DNA of 64,000 bases. Source: DASXRA01 sp963737425 (GTDB lineage Bacteria; Actinomycetota; Actinomycetes; Mycobacteriales; Jatrophihabitantaceae). The stretch spans positions 496,001-560,000 of the forward strand of contig CAVTSX010000009.1 of the NCBI GenBank assembly GCA_963737425.1, given 5' to 3'. Positions 49,911 to 60,932 of this stretch are shown here, piece after piece; within the stretch, counting starts at the first letter, position 1; the number at the start of each line of letters is the position of its first letter. The position numbers were made by a program, and so were the translations under genes. The notes beneath the pieces were generated by a model, which was not told the DNA's origin, did no database searches, and saw nothing but the letters and a program-made list of their open reading frames with translations.

Positions 49911-50903
49911 TCACAGCCGGTCGGCCTTCGGATTGAGCGCATCGCCGAGACCGTCGCCGAGCAGGTTGAACGCGAGCACGATCAGGACAAGCGTTATGCC
50001 GGGAATCAGGAAGTACGTCGGGTCGGTCTGGGAGTAGTTGACCGAGTCGGACAGCAGATTGCCGACGGTTGGCGTGGTCGACGGGTCGACGCTCACCCCG
50101 AGATAGGCGAGCGCAGCCTCTTCGGCCACGTAGGTGGGCAGAATGATCGTCGAGTAGACGAGCATCGACGCTCGCAGGTTCGGCAGCAGTTCCTTCCACA
50201 GGATCCGGCTGCTTCGGGCGCCGAGGGACCGGGCGGCCTCGACGAATTCGCGCTCGCGCAGCGTCAGCACGTCGGCGCGGATGATGCGCGCGAAGTACGG
50301 CCAGCCGAAGACGGCGAACACCAGGATCAGATACGCGATAACACGCGCGTTGTGCGCCGGCTGCCCGATGAACAACGGCGAGAGCGCGAGAAGCATCAAC
50401 AACTGCGGGAACGCCAGGATGAGGTCCATGACGCGTCCTAGCGAGCCGTCGGTCCACTTGCCGAAGTAGCCGGCTGCGAGCCCGGCCGCCACCCCGACGA
50501 CGACGGTGATGACGGTGGCTGCCACGGCGATGCTCAGGTCGAGGGTGATGCCGAGGACCAGCCGTGACAGCAAGTCGGTGCCACTGGCCGGAACGACACC
50601 CAGCCAATGTTTGGCGCTGACCCCGCCGAACGGGCCCGTCGGCACCGAACCAGGCCCCTGGACGAGGTCGGGGTGCGGAGTGGACGGGTCGATCAGGTCG
50701 AGCGCGCGCAGGATGGGCGCGACAACGCCCAACACGACGAGGACAGCCACGACGACCAGGGCTGCGACGGTGACCTTGTCCTGCTTGATGCGGTGCCACG
50801 CGATCCGGGCGGGTGAGCGACCTGCGATCTGCTCGGTCGGCGGTTCGGCTGTGGTGTCGGAAGGCTCGACGAGCGCTTCGACTTCGCTGACCGGCACGGA
50901 CAT
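49911..50903 (-). CDS. oppC: Oligopeptide ABC transporter permease OppC
   Basis: Membrane subunit (330 aa) with a cytoplasmic N-terminal stretch (about 1-50) and six helices. The signature region is LREREFVEAARSLGARSSRI, typical of DppC/OppC. ATG 50903 is the first start after AAGGAGG; spacing (about 11 nt) is long. It is the first gene of the five-gene operon and lies 60 bp after the -10 of the conserved upstream region. Confidence 0.9.
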   Translation of the reverse strand: MSVPVSEVEALVEPSDTTAEPPTEQIAGRSPARIAWHRIKQDKVTVAALVVVAVLVVLGVVAPILRALDLIDPSTPHPDLVQGPGSVPTGPFGGVSAKHWLGVVPASGTDLLSRLVLGITLDLSIAVAATVITVVVGVAAGLAAGYFGKWTDGSLGRVMDLILAFPQLLMLLALSPLFIGQPAHNARVIAYLILVFAVFGWPYFARIIRADVLTLREREFVEAARSLGARSSRILWKELLPNLRASMLVYSTIILPTYVAEEAALAYLGVSVDPSTTPTVGNLLSDSVNYSQTDPTYFLIPGITLVLIVLAFNLLGDGLGDALNPKADRL

Positions 50904-50962
50904 GTCCGCGCACGCCTCCTTCCTACCGCAGCGTCCGGCCCGCATGCGGCTGCTCGTCGATC

Positions 50963-51046
50963 CAGCTTGTGGCTAGCGAGGGACGCTATTACCTGTGCCT
51001 CTGCCATCCGTTGAGAGGTTGTCTGTTGTCGCCAGATCGTGACCGT
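50963..51046 (-). promoter_or_regulatory. Conserved control region of opp locus 1
   Basis: Two blocks shared with 57395-57478, at identical distance (43 bp between them): 50963-50981 (19 bp) and 51025-51046 (22 bp, core GTCGCCAGATCGTGACC). Between them on the minus strand is a -10-like TAGCGT (50988-50983), aligned with TAACGT in the other copy. The upstream block could be a regulator or activator site. Confidence 0.6.
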
Positions 51047-51164
51047 CCCGCGTCGGCGGGTGCTGCTCGGAGAGTCCGCTCTGCGCAGCCCCGACTGTAG
51101 ATGGATACAAAACGTGCTTACCCGCAAGCAAATTGCGACCGTTACCTCACGTCACAGGCACAGC

Positions 51165-51425
51165 TCACGAACCGCTGCCGACGTCGTCAGCTCGCTTCGC
51201 GGGCAGGCCGGCGATAGCCGTGCGAAGGTCCTGCTCGAGTGATCTGATGACCCGTCGGCGCGACGGAACCGGCCAGCGACGCCGGCGCTCGAGCGTGAGC
51301 AGCACGCCGGCACCCGTCTCGACCACGTACGCCGTGACACCTGCCGGGAGCTTGGCTGCCGCGTCGTGAACCGTCGACGCCGGCGCTTGAACGATTGCCG
51401 CCACCCTGAGGTGGTGCACGCGCAT
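51165..51425 (-). CDS. Hypothetical protein coupled to the omega-amidase gene
   Basis: An 86-aa frame whose ATG shares a base with the omega-amidase stop (TGATG), which supports translation. The composition (RVHHLRVAAIVQAPASTVH, VTAYVVETGAGVLLTLE, then a basic helix) suggests a small mixed alpha/beta protein, with no domain I recognise. Downstream is the divergent control region of opp locus 1. Function unknown. Confidence 0.5.
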   Translation of the reverse strand: MRVHHLRVAAIVQAPASTVHDAAAKLPAGVTAYVVETGAGVLLTLERRRRWPVPSRRRVIRSLEQDLRTAIAGLPAKRADDVGSGS

Positions 51426-52180
51426 CAGCGGCGATCGCGCATGAACGGCAGGCTTTCGCGTACGCGGGTTACTTCTTCGCCCGTCACGTCGGCGACGATG
51501 ACCGACTCGCCAATGGATGCCTCGACGAGCGTGCGGCCGAGTGGGTCGATGATGGCGCTGTCGCCTACGTGCTCGAGGTCTTTCACCTTGCCCACGCGGT
51601 TCGTCCCGAGCACGTAGGCCTGGTTCTCGATGGCGCGGGCCCGCAGCAGAGTCCGCCAGTGCTCGCGTCGCGGCTCGGGCCAGTTGGCCACGACCACGTA
51701 CAGATCCGTGCCGGGCGCCAACGCCCAGAACTCGTCGGCGAAGCGCAGGTCATAACAGACGAAGATGCTGGTGCGCAGGCCCTCGATATCGACGGTGAGG
51801 AAAGCCGCACCGGCCTCGTAGTGCTCGTCCTCCCCGGCGTAGCTGAACGGGTGGATCTTCGCGTAGCGATGGATCGAGCCGTCCGGCCCAGCGAGTACGG
51901 CGACGTTGCGCGCGCGCCCGCTCGGGCCCCACTGCGCCACGGAGCCCACGAGCCACGCATCGTGCTCTCGAGCCTGATCGATCAGGAATTGCTCGTTCGG
52001 ACCGCCCTCGTCCTCGGCGATCCGTTCCGGGCGCATGGAGAATCCGGTGGCGTACATCTCGGTGACCGCGATGAGCCGCGCGCCGGCCGACACAGCCTGC
52101 GCGATGAGCGGCACGAGCCGTTTGCGGGTGGACTCGGGGTCTTCCCAGGCGATGTCGTGCTGAATGCCGGCGATCTTCAC
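51425..52180 (-). CDS. Nitrilase-family omega-amidase (Nit2/YafV-like)
   Basis: Carbon-nitrogen hydrolase (251 aa) with the catalytic triad Glu (VTEMYATGF), Lys (YAKIHPFSY) and Cys (VCYDLRF). The HPFSYAGEDEHY segment is characteristic of the YafV/Nit2 omega-amidase group, which hydrolyses 2-oxoglutaramate and 2-oxosuccinamate. Its ATG overlaps the aminotransferase stop by 4 nt. A glutamine-using transaminase and omega-amidase pair makes such transamination irreversible, so the two gene products should work in sequence. Confidence 0.85.
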   Translation of the reverse strand: MKIAGIQHDIAWEDPESTRKRLVPLIAQAVSAGARLIAVTEMYATGFSMRPERIAEDEGGPNEQFLIDQAREHDAWLVGSVAQWGPSGRARNVAVLAGPDGSIHRYAKIHPFSYAGEDEHYEAGAAFLTVDIEGLRTSIFVCYDLRFADEFWALAPGTDLYVVVANWPEPRREHWRTLLRARAIENQAYVLGTNRVGKVKDLEHVGDSAIIDPLGRTLVEASIGESVIVADVTGEEVTRVRESLPFMRDRR

Positions 52181-53334
52181 GGCGAGACCCCTTTCAGTCT
52201 GACGAGAGCTTCGCTGAGCAGTTCGGGCCGCTTGCAGAACGCGAATCGCACATACCGATCGCCGGCGTGAGAGTCGTAGAAGACGCTGCTCGGAATGGCC
52301 ACAACACCCTTGTCACCAGGCAGTTCGCGGCAGAACTCGACCGCGTCGGCGTGTACGTCGGCGGTGGCGAAGTAGGTTGCCTGCGGTGTGATCACGTCGA
52401 AGCCGAGGTCGGCGAGGCCGTCGCAGAGCAGGTCGCGCTGGGACTGAAGTTGCCCGGCGATGCCCCGGAAGTACTCGTCGGGCAACGCGAGGCCGACCGC
52501 GATCGCGGGCTGGAACGGGCCGCCGTTGACGTAGGTGAGGAACTGCTTCACCGTCCGCACTGCAGCCACGAGCGCAGGCGGGGCGCAGACCCAGCCGATC
52601 TTCCATCCCGTGACGCTGAATGTCTTGCCGGCACTGGAGATTGTGACCGTACGCTCGCGCATTCCGGGCAGTGTGGCGATCGGAACGTGCACGCCGTCGA
52701 AGACCAGGTGCTCGTACACCTCATCGGTGACGACGATCAGGTCGCGCTCGACGGCGAGGTCGGCGATGAGTTGCAGTTCGTCGCGATCGAATACCTTGCC
52801 CGTCGGGTTGTGCGGCGTGTTGAGCAGGATCAGCTTCGTGCGCTCGGTAATCGAGGCGCGCAGCTCGTCCGGGTCGAACGACCAGCGCGCACCGTCACGC
52901 TGCAGGGTGACCAGCCGGCGCTGCGCGCCGCTCAGCGCGATGCACGCGGCGTAAGAGTCGTAGTACGGCTCGAAGGTGACGACCTCGTCGCCGCGCTCGG
53001 CGAGCGCCATCAGCGTTGCGGCGATGGCCTCGGTCGCTCCGGCCGTGACGAGGACCTCGGTGTCAGGGTCGAAGGCGAGGTCGTAGAAGCGCTGCTGATG
53101 TGCGGCGATCGCCTGCCGCAGTTCGACAATGCCGGGCCCGGGCGGGTACTGGTTGTGCGCTCCGTCGCGGATCGCTGCGACGGCCGCCGACAGCACCTGC
53201 TCGGGACCATCTGTGTCAGGGAAGCCCTGGCCGAGATTGACGCTGCCGGTCTTGACGGCGAGCGCGGACATCTCGGCGAAGATCGTCGTCCCGAATACGC
53301 GCATGCGCGCAACGAGCGGTTCGACAGTGGTCAC
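52177..53334 (-). CDS. Aminotransferase, glutamine transaminase K/MtnE-like
   Basis: PLP class I aminotransferase (385 aa). Motifs are NLGQGFPDTDGP, LLNTPHNPTGKV, and the lysine motif SSAGKTFSVTGWKIGW, all typical of the kynurenine/glutamine transaminase K and YbdL methionine aminotransferase group. Cotranscribed with the omega-amidase, consistent with glutamine as amino donor and a 2-oxo acid (for example 4-methylthio-2-oxobutanoate) as acceptor. GTG 53334 has TAGGCT 7 nt upstream, so the start at 53364 is rejected. Confidence 0.85.
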   Translation of the reverse strand: MTTVEPLVARMRVFGTTIFAEMSALAVKTGSVNLGQGFPDTDGPEQVLSAAVAAIRDGAHNQYPPGPGIVELRQAIAAHQQRFYDLAFDPDTEVLVTAGATEAIAATLMALAERGDEVVTFEPYYDSYAACIALSGAQRRLVTLQRDGARWSFDPDELRASITERTKLILLNTPHNPTGKVFDRDELQLIADLAVERDLIVVTDEVYEHLVFDGVHVPIATLPGMRERTVTISSAGKTFSVTGWKIGWVCAPPALVAAVRTVKQFLTYVNGGPFQPAIAVGLALPDEYFRGIAGQLQSQRDLLCDGLADLGFDVITPQATYFATADVHADAVEFCRELPGDKGVVAIPSSVFYDSHAGDRYVRFAFCKRPELLSEALVRLKGVSP

Positions 53335-53341
53335 GTACGCG

Positions 53342-53347
53342 AGCCTA
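53342..53347 (-). promoter_or_regulatory. -10 hexamer of the aminotransferase/omega-amidase operon
   Basis: TAGGCT on the minus strand, 7 nt before GTG 53334; leaderless. Confidence 0.6.
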
Positions 53348-53379
53348 CGGCGACAGATCGCCAACCGTCGCGCGCCCGG

Positions 53380-54387
53380 TCACTCCAGACGAACCCTCGG
53401 GTCGACCACCGCGTAGAGGATGTCGACAACGATGTTGGCGAACATGATGAAGAAGGCGGCAAACAGCACGATCGCCATCACGACCGGAAGGTCGTCGTTG
53501 AAGACGGCGGTGACGGCCGTCTTGCCCAGGCCGGGAACGCTGTAGATCTGCTCGGTCAGCACGGCGCCGCCGAGCAAGATGCCGAGGTCGAGGCCGAAGA
53601 TGGTCACGATCGGCGTGATGGCCGCGCGCAGTCCGTGCTTGAGCGTGACTCTTCGACGCGACAGGCCCTTGGCCGTAGCGGTTCGGATGTAGTCCTCACC
53701 CAGGGTCTCGATCATGTTCGCCCGGGTGAGCCGGACGTAGCTCGCGCCGAAAATCATCGCCAGGGTGATCCAGGGCAGCAGGTAGTTCCTGATCCAGGCC
53801 CACGGGCCGCCATCGCCCCACGGTGACGTAATGGTGTTCGAGGTATAGGGCAGCCAGTGCCACTGACCGACAACCAGCCAGAGGAACGTCAACCCGATGA
53901 GCGGCACCGGCAGCGACACACCGACGGCCGACAGACCCACCGCACTCTTGTCGACCCAGGTGCCCTTGCGCAGGGCCGCCGCTATTCCGAAGGCGACACC
54001 CCCGATCAGCCAGATCGTCGCCGCACCGATGGCAATGGACATCGTGTACGGGAAGGCGGTCTTGATCGTGGTCCAGACGAACTGGTTGTTCTGGAATGAG
54101 CGCCCGAAGCACGGCCAGGCGCAGTGGTACCGGCCATTGGGCGGCCCCATCTCGCGGCCCCACACCAGGCCTTTCATGTACTGCAAATACTGGGTGACCA
54201 GGGGCTTGTCCAGACCCAGCGCGACCTTGGCCTGCGCGATGCGGTCCGGCGTGCAGTTCTTACCGCACGCGTTCGCCGCCGGGTCGGCGGGTCCTGCGAA
54301 GAAGAGCAGGAACGTCACGATGCTCGTGGCAATCAACAGCCCGATCAATGCAACGAACCGCCGGATCAAGAACTTGACCATGGCCAT
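53380..54387 (-). CDS. Second peptide ABC transporter permease, OppB-type
   Basis: A 335-aa OppB/DppB-type permease. Six helices, a cysteine-bearing loop (ACGKNCTPDRI, CAWPCFGRSF) like that of the first OppB, and the signature EDYIRTATAKGLSRRRVTLK. It ends the locus oppC2-oppA2-oppB2. ATG 54387; a second ATG 6 nt on is equally possible. No ATPase gene follows; the next gene (45 bp on) is the separately promoted aminotransferase. Confidence 0.9.
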   Translation of the reverse strand: MAMVKFLIRRFVALIGLLIATSIVTFLLFFAGPADPAANACGKNCTPDRIAQAKVALGLDKPLVTQYLQYMKGLVWGREMGPPNGRYHCAWPCFGRSFQNNQFVWTTIKTAFPYTMSIAIGAATIWLIGGVAFGIAAALRKGTWVDKSAVGLSAVGVSLPVPLIGLTFLWLVVGQWHWLPYTSNTITSPWGDGGPWAWIRNYLLPWITLAMIFGASYVRLTRANMIETLGEDYIRTATAKGLSRRRVTLKHGLRAAITPIVTIFGLDLGILLGGAVLTEQIYSVPGLGKTAVTAVFNDDLPVVMAIVLFAAFFIMFANIVVDILYAVVDPRVRLE

Positions 54388-54470
54388 CCGGATCGGGCTG
54401 GCCCGCGGGGGTTACCGCGGACCAGCCCGGACCCTGTCCTCCTACTCCGTTGTTTCGGCCGTCTAGCCCG

Positions 54471-56219
54471 TTACTGCTTGACGCCGATGTTGAGCAGATC
54501 GATCTCCGAGAAGATCGGCGACGCACCAGCGTTCTGGATGTTGGAGCCCACGACCTGCGGGTCCGTCGATGCAATGGTCGGCAGCAGAGGCCAGTTCGTG
54601 CTCAGAATCTGGTTGGTGATGTCGTTGAACTTCTTGCCCACCACGTCGGCGCTGTCGGTCGACGATGCGAGCGCGGTGATCTGCGGCGCCACGGTCGGGT
54701 CGAAGTACTTGGAGAAGTTGTTCGAGCTCCACGTCTTGCCCGACGAATCCGGACCGAGCACCGGCGGCACGATCGACGCCGAGGTCGGCCAGTCCCAGCA
54801 CCAGCCCGCGCGGCCTATGTCGGGCGCCTTGTCGCTACGGACGGTCTTGTAGTAAGAGTCGCCCGGGATCTGATCGATCACGACGTTCAGCCCGACCGCC
54901 TTGAGGTCGTTCTGGATCTGCGTTGCGACCGTCTTCTGCTTGACCGAAGTGCTGGCCACGCCGTAGTGGAGCGTCGGAACCTTCTTGCCGGCGAGCAGTG
55001 CCTTTGCCGCGGCCGGGTCACCGGTCGGCTTCAGGCCGAGGTTAGCCGGTGCGTAGCCGTTGATCGTCGAAGAGATGATCGTGTCGCTGACCGCACCGAA
55101 CAGCGGGCCGCCGTACTGGGTCAGGATCGCCTGCCGGTTGATCGCCATTGCGATCGCCTTGCGCACGTCCGGATCGGTGATCTTCTGCTCGTTGATGAAC
55201 TCGTAGTCGATGCACGGCCCCGGACCGTTGACGAACCGGGACTTGACGCTGGCGTCCTTCAGCTTGGGCAGGTCGCCGTTCTGCAGCGCACCGGAGTTCT
55301 CCAGGGTGACGGCGTTCTTGTCGTTGCCCTGGTCGGCGATGAGCCGCTGGCTGATCGTCGGCAGGTCGATGCCGAACGTCTCGACGAACTTGTCCGGCAG
55401 CGCGATACGGTTCGGGTCGCTGGCCTGGCTCCAGTTCGGGTTACGAACCAGGGTGATCGTCTTGTCCGGCACGTAGTTCTGGATCATGTACGGACCAGAC
55501 GACACCGGGTGGAAGTCGTAGTTCTGCTTGTCGTCCTTGGCCTTCGGCACGGGCGCCGTGAAGAACAGCGACATCATCCAGTTAGCGTCCGGCTGCGGGC
55601 CGGTGAAGTGGAAGACCAGCGTGTGGTCATCCGGCGTCTGGACCGACGTCAGGTCCTTGTTCGGGTCCTTGTAGGGGCCGGCGTAGTTGTTCGAGTTGAC
55701 CAGCGTGTCGGCCATGTAGGTCGCGCCGTCTTTGTAGATGTCCGACGCGAACGAACGCTCGACGGCGTACTTGATGTCCTTGGCCGTGATCGGGGTGCCG
55801 TCCTGGTACTTCAGGCCGGTGCGGAGCTTGAACGTCCAGACCTTCGCGTTGTCCGACGGAACACCCAGGCTCGCCGCAAGGTCGGGCTGGATCGACGGCT
55901 TCTGTCCCGGCGTGTCCTTGATGACCGTCAGGGTGCGGTAGATCAGCCGGCCGAACTCACCGGAGTTGGTGACGTAGTTGTTCACCGGGTCGAGGTGCTC
56001 GTAGTTGGCGTTCGAGAGGATGTAGACCGTTCCCCCCTTCGTCGTGTACCCAGGGTTCACGATGTTCGCGGTCGCACCGGGCGCTGCGGACGAGGGCGCA
56101 TTGCTGCCGCCACCGCTGCCCGTCTTGTTGCCGCTCGGCTTGGAGCTGGAGCAGGCTGCGACCATCGCGATCGCCGCCATGCCAGCCACAGCCGCGATCA
56201 GCGGTCTCTGGCGATTCAT
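54471..56219 (-). CDS. Second peptide-binding lipoprotein, OppA-type
   Basis: Solute-binding protein (582 aa, SBP_bac_5). Lipobox VAAC gives Cys23 after a short signal, then a Ser/Gly linker. GGTVYILSNANYEHLDP and VRKAIAMAINR match the family. ATG 56219 is chosen for GGAG 6 nt upstream rather than the upstream in-frame starts. Distinct from OppA but with the same overall plan; substrates cannot be told from sequence. Confidence 0.9.
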   Translation of the reverse strand: MNRQRPLIAAVAGMAAIAMVAACSSSKPSGNKTGSGGGSNAPSSAAPGATANIVNPGYTTKGGTVYILSNANYEHLDPVNNYVTNSGEFGRLIYRTLTVIKDTPGQKPSIQPDLAASLGVPSDNAKVWTFKLRTGLKYQDGTPITAKDIKYAVERSFASDIYKDGATYMADTLVNSNNYAGPYKDPNKDLTSVQTPDDHTLVFHFTGPQPDANWMMSLFFTAPVPKAKDDKQNYDFHPVSSGPYMIQNYVPDKTITLVRNPNWSQASDPNRIALPDKFVETFGIDLPTISQRLIADQGNDKNAVTLENSGALQNGDLPKLKDASVKSRFVNGPGPCIDYEFINEQKITDPDVRKAIAMAINRQAILTQYGGPLFGAVSDTIISSTINGYAPANLGLKPTGDPAAAKALLAGKKVPTLHYGVASTSVKQKTVATQIQNDLKAVGLNVVIDQIPGDSYYKTVRSDKAPDIGRAGWCWDWPTSASIVPPVLGPDSSGKTWSSNNFSKYFDPTVAPQITALASSTDSADVVGKKFNDITNQILSTNWPLLPTIASTDPQVVGSNIQNAGASPIFSEIDLLNIGVKQ

Positions 56220-56314
56220 GCGGATCTCCATTCCTTGTTTGTGCATCGCACCTTTCATCGGCGCGACCACGCTTCTTCGTGGTGTCATGAAGCCTGGGGG
56301 ATCTGTGAATTTGC

Positions 56315-57343
56315 TCAGCCGCGGCCAGCCCGAGGATCGAGCGCATCCCGGACGGCGTCTCCGAGCAGGTTGAACGCCATCACCGTCATCAGCAGTGCGA
56401 TACCGGGCACCAACATGAACCACGGGTCGATCTGGTACCAGTTGTTGTCCTGCGAGGCATTGAGCATCTGGCCCCAGGACGGAGTCGGCGGCCGAACGCC
56501 CACGCCGAGGAACGAGAGCGCGGCCTCAGCTGTGATGTTCGTGGGAATCGCCAGGGTCGCATACACCAGCACCACCGCGACGACGTTCGGGATGATCTCC
56601 TTGACGACGATCCGGCCCGGCCGGGCGCCGATTGCTCGGGCGGCCTCGACGAACTCCCGCTCGCGCAGGCTGAGCACCTGGCCGCGCACGATACGGCCGA
56701 GATATGGCCAGCCGAAGAAGCCCAGGATGATCACCAAGGACACGATCGGCAGCGTGCTGCCCTGACCCAGCGCCGTGTTCGACAGCCGCTGCTGCAGGAT
56801 CGGCGTGATCGTGAGCGCGAAGAGCAACTGCGGGAACGCCAGCAGGAGGTCCATGATCCGGCTGATCAGGCCGTCGACGAAGCCCCCGGAGTATGCGGCG
56901 ATCGCTCCGAGCAGCGTGCCGAAGACGACCGAGACCAGCGTGGCGAGCAACGCGATGGTCAGTGAGACCCGGGCGCCGTAGACCATGCGGGCGAAAATGT
57001 CACGGCCCGTAGCCGGCTCGACACCCAGCCAGTAGTGGCTGGAGAAGTGGCGCACGGCCTGGTTCGGCAGGCCCGGCGTGAACAGGTCGCCCTGAACCAG
57101 CTCGGTGTGGAAGATGGTCGGACTCTGGCCCTCGATTTTGGCGAGCAACGGCGCGAAGATCGCGACGAGGAGGAGGAGCACGATGAAGGTCAGGCTCGCC
57201 ATCGCGACCTTGCTGCGACGGATACGCCGCCACGCGAGCTGGGTTAGCGACCGACCCTGAACCGGCTTGCCGGAGGCGTGCTCGAGTACACCGGTGTCAG
57301 CCGAGACGACGATGGCGTCGAGCTCGCCGGTGGGCATGGTCAT
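56315..57343 (-). CDS. Second peptide ABC transporter permease, OppC-type
   Basis: A 342-aa OppC/DppC-type permease. It has a cytoplasmic N-terminus (about 1-45), six helices and the signature LREREFVEAARAIGARPGRI, nearly the same as in OppC1. GGAGG lies 11 nt before ATG 57343. It is the first gene of the locus and lies 70 bp after the -10 of the upstream region shared with opp locus 1. Confidence 0.9.
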   Translation of the reverse strand: MTMPTGELDAIVVSADTGVLEHASGKPVQGRSLTQLAWRRIRRSKVAMASLTFIVLLLLVAIFAPLLAKIEGQSPTIFHTELVQGDLFTPGLPNQAVRHFSSHYWLGVEPATGRDIFARMVYGARVSLTIALLATLVSVVFGTLLGAIAAYSGGFVDGLISRIMDLLLAFPQLLFALTITPILQQRLSNTALGQGSTLPIVSLVIILGFFGWPYLGRIVRGQVLSLREREFVEAARAIGARPGRIVVKEIIPNVVAVVLVYATLAIPTNITAEAALSFLGVGVRPPTPSWGQMLNASQDNNWYQIDPWFMLVPGIALLMTVMAFNLLGDAVRDALDPRAGRG

Positions 57344-57394
57344 CTGCGGCGTAACCTCCGGAAGTGATCACCGGTGGGTGATAGCGGGATTGCA

Positions 57395-57478
57395 CAGCTT
57401 GTGGCTAGCGAGGCACGTTATCTGGCACGTCTAAGCCTGGTCGCCCTCGCATCGAGGTTGTCGCCAGATCGTGACCGT
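57395..57478 (-). promoter_or_regulatory. Conserved control region of opp locus 2
   Basis: Blocks 57395-57413 and 57457-57478 are identical to the two blocks before opp locus 1 and have the same 43-bp separation. A -10-like TAACGT (minus, 57420-57415) lies between. The rest of the 298-bp intergenic region shows no other feature. Confidence 0.6.
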
Positions 57479-57641
57479 TCCGCGACGCGCGATCGGCCGG
57501 ATCGTACGGACCAGCGCTGAGCACTGTACACATTTGCCGTCAACGTGCGATTCATCCGAACCGATGAGCACGAACGGGCGACAAGCGACATGCGCCATGT
57601 ATAGCCGGTCGCCTGCTGGCCGCTGGCCCCGGGAGTCGCAG

Positions 57642-59495
<1,854 letters not shown>

Positions 59496-59510
59496 GGGCC
59501 CTCGATTCGG

Positions 59511-60932
59511 TTAGGTGCGCGTCTTCGCGCGACGGGGACGGCGCTCGGCGTGCTGCGGATGGCGGGCACTGCGCCTGCCAGTGTGCTGCGCGTGCGTACC
59601 GGGCTTACCAGCCTTGCCGGGTCGGCGGGCCGGTGCATGTTGCGAATGGGCCGGACGCGACGCTCGTGGTTGCCCGACGGCCTCGCCCGAGGGCGCGCGG
59701 CCGCCGGTGATCGTCGCGACGGCGTCGTCGCCCGGCGCGATGTCGCGGTGCTCGGCGCTCACGCCCGCCTCGGTGAGCATGCGACGAACCTCACGCTCCT
59801 GCTCGGGCGTCGCGAGGAGCACGACCAGGCCGCTCTGCCCCGCGCGTGCCGTGCGGCCCGAGCGGTGCAGGTAGTCCTTGCCGTTCTGCGGTGGGTCGAC
59901 GTGCACGACCAGCGAGACGTCGTCGACGTGGATGCCCCGTGCGGCGACGTCGGTGGCCACCAGCACCAGCACGCTGCCATCACGGAAGTCGAGCAGCGCG
60001 CGGTTGCGCTGGGCCTGCGTGCGACCACCGTGCAGCACGCCGGTCGCCACCCCCACGCGGCCGAGCTGGCGGGAAAGGCGATCGGCGCCGTGCTTCGTAC
60101 GCACGAACATCAGGGTGCGGCCGCGGCGACCGGCGATCTCGGCCACCAGGTCGACCTTCGACTCGTGCCTTGCGCGAAAGACGTGATGGGTCATCGTGTC
60201 GACCGACGCGATGGCCGCGCTCAGTGCATGGACCGCCGGATCGGTCAGGTAGCGCTTGATGAGAGTGCTCACGTCGCCGTCGAGCGTCGCGGAGAAGAGC
60301 AGCCGCTGGCCGCCGGCGGGTGTCATGTCGAGCAGTTGCCGCACAACCGGCAAGAAGCCGAGGTCGGCCATGTGGTCAGCCTCGTCGAGCACCGTCACTT
60401 CGATGTCGGACAGCGAGCAGGAACGGCGTTCGATGAGATCGATCAGGCGGCCGGGCGTGGCCACCAGAACGTCGACTCCCCGTTCGAGAGCGGCGATCTG
60501 TTTGACGATGGGCATGCCTCCGGCGACCACCTTCAGGCGCAGCCCGCTCGATGCGGCGAGCGGCGCGATCGCGTCGCCGACCTGCATGGCGAGCTCACGC
60601 GTGGGCACGAGGACGAGCCCGCGTGGCCGACGCGGCGCGGTGCGTCCGCCGCCCAGCCGGGCGATAAGCGGCAGGCCGAAGGCGAGCGTCTTGCCCGCAC
60701 CTGTGGCGGCCCGGCCGAGCAGGTCCCGTCCGGCCAGAATGTCCGGGATTGTGGCCGCCTGGATGGGAAAGGGGGCTTCGATGCCGGCCCGGCGCAGTGC
60801 CGTGAGCAGGGCCGCCGGCAGGCCGAGTTGATCGAATCCGGGAAGGTTCTCGGTGGGGACGATGCGTACATCGAGATCAGCCCACGGATCGGACGCGCGG
60901 GCGGGGCGGGCAGGGGTGAAACGTCTGGGCAC
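59511..60932 (-). CDS. DEAD-box RNA helicase (RhlE-like)
   Basis: ATP-dependent RNA helicase of about 473 aa. Q motif GFDQLGLPAALL..FPIQ, motif I ATGAGKT (76-82), DEAD in VLDEADHMADLGF, SATL, and HRSGRTARAG are complete; a basic, His/Arg-rich tail (about 420-473) probably binds RNA. GTG 60932 has GAAGGA 6 nt upstream and the family-like start VPRRFTP. The frame remains open upstream (ATG 61076 right beside a TAGACT hexamer), so a longer form cannot be ruled out. Confidence 0.88.
   Translation of the reverse strand: MPRRFTPARPARASDPWADLDVRIVPTENLPGFDQLGLPAALLTALRRAGIEAPFPIQAATIPDILAGRDLLGRAATGAGKTLAFGLPLIARLGGGRTAPRRPRGLVLVPTRELAMQVGDAIAPLAASSGLRLKVVAGGMPIVKQIAALERGVDVLVATPGRLIDLIERRSCSLSDIEVTVLDEADHMADLGFLPVVRQLLDMTPAGGQRLLFSATLDGDVSTLIKRYLTDPAVHALSAAIASVDTMTHHVFRARHESKVDLVAEIAGRRGRTLMFVRTKHGADRLSRQLGRVGVATGVLHGGRTQAQRNRALLDFRDGSVLVLVATDVAARGIHVDDVSLVVHVDPPQNGKDYLHRSGRTARAGQSGLVVLLATPEQEREVRRMLTEAGVSAEHRDIAPGDDAVATITGGRAPSGEAVGQPRASRPAHSQHAPARRPGKAGKPGTHAQHTGRRSARHPQHAERRPRRAKTRT

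Noticed and set aside
54450..56765. Long plus-strand open frame (771 codons) opposite the second oppA and oppC
   Set aside because: Antisense of clearly coding genes; composition is Arg/Val-rich as expected of a shadow frame in high-GC DNA, with no domain.
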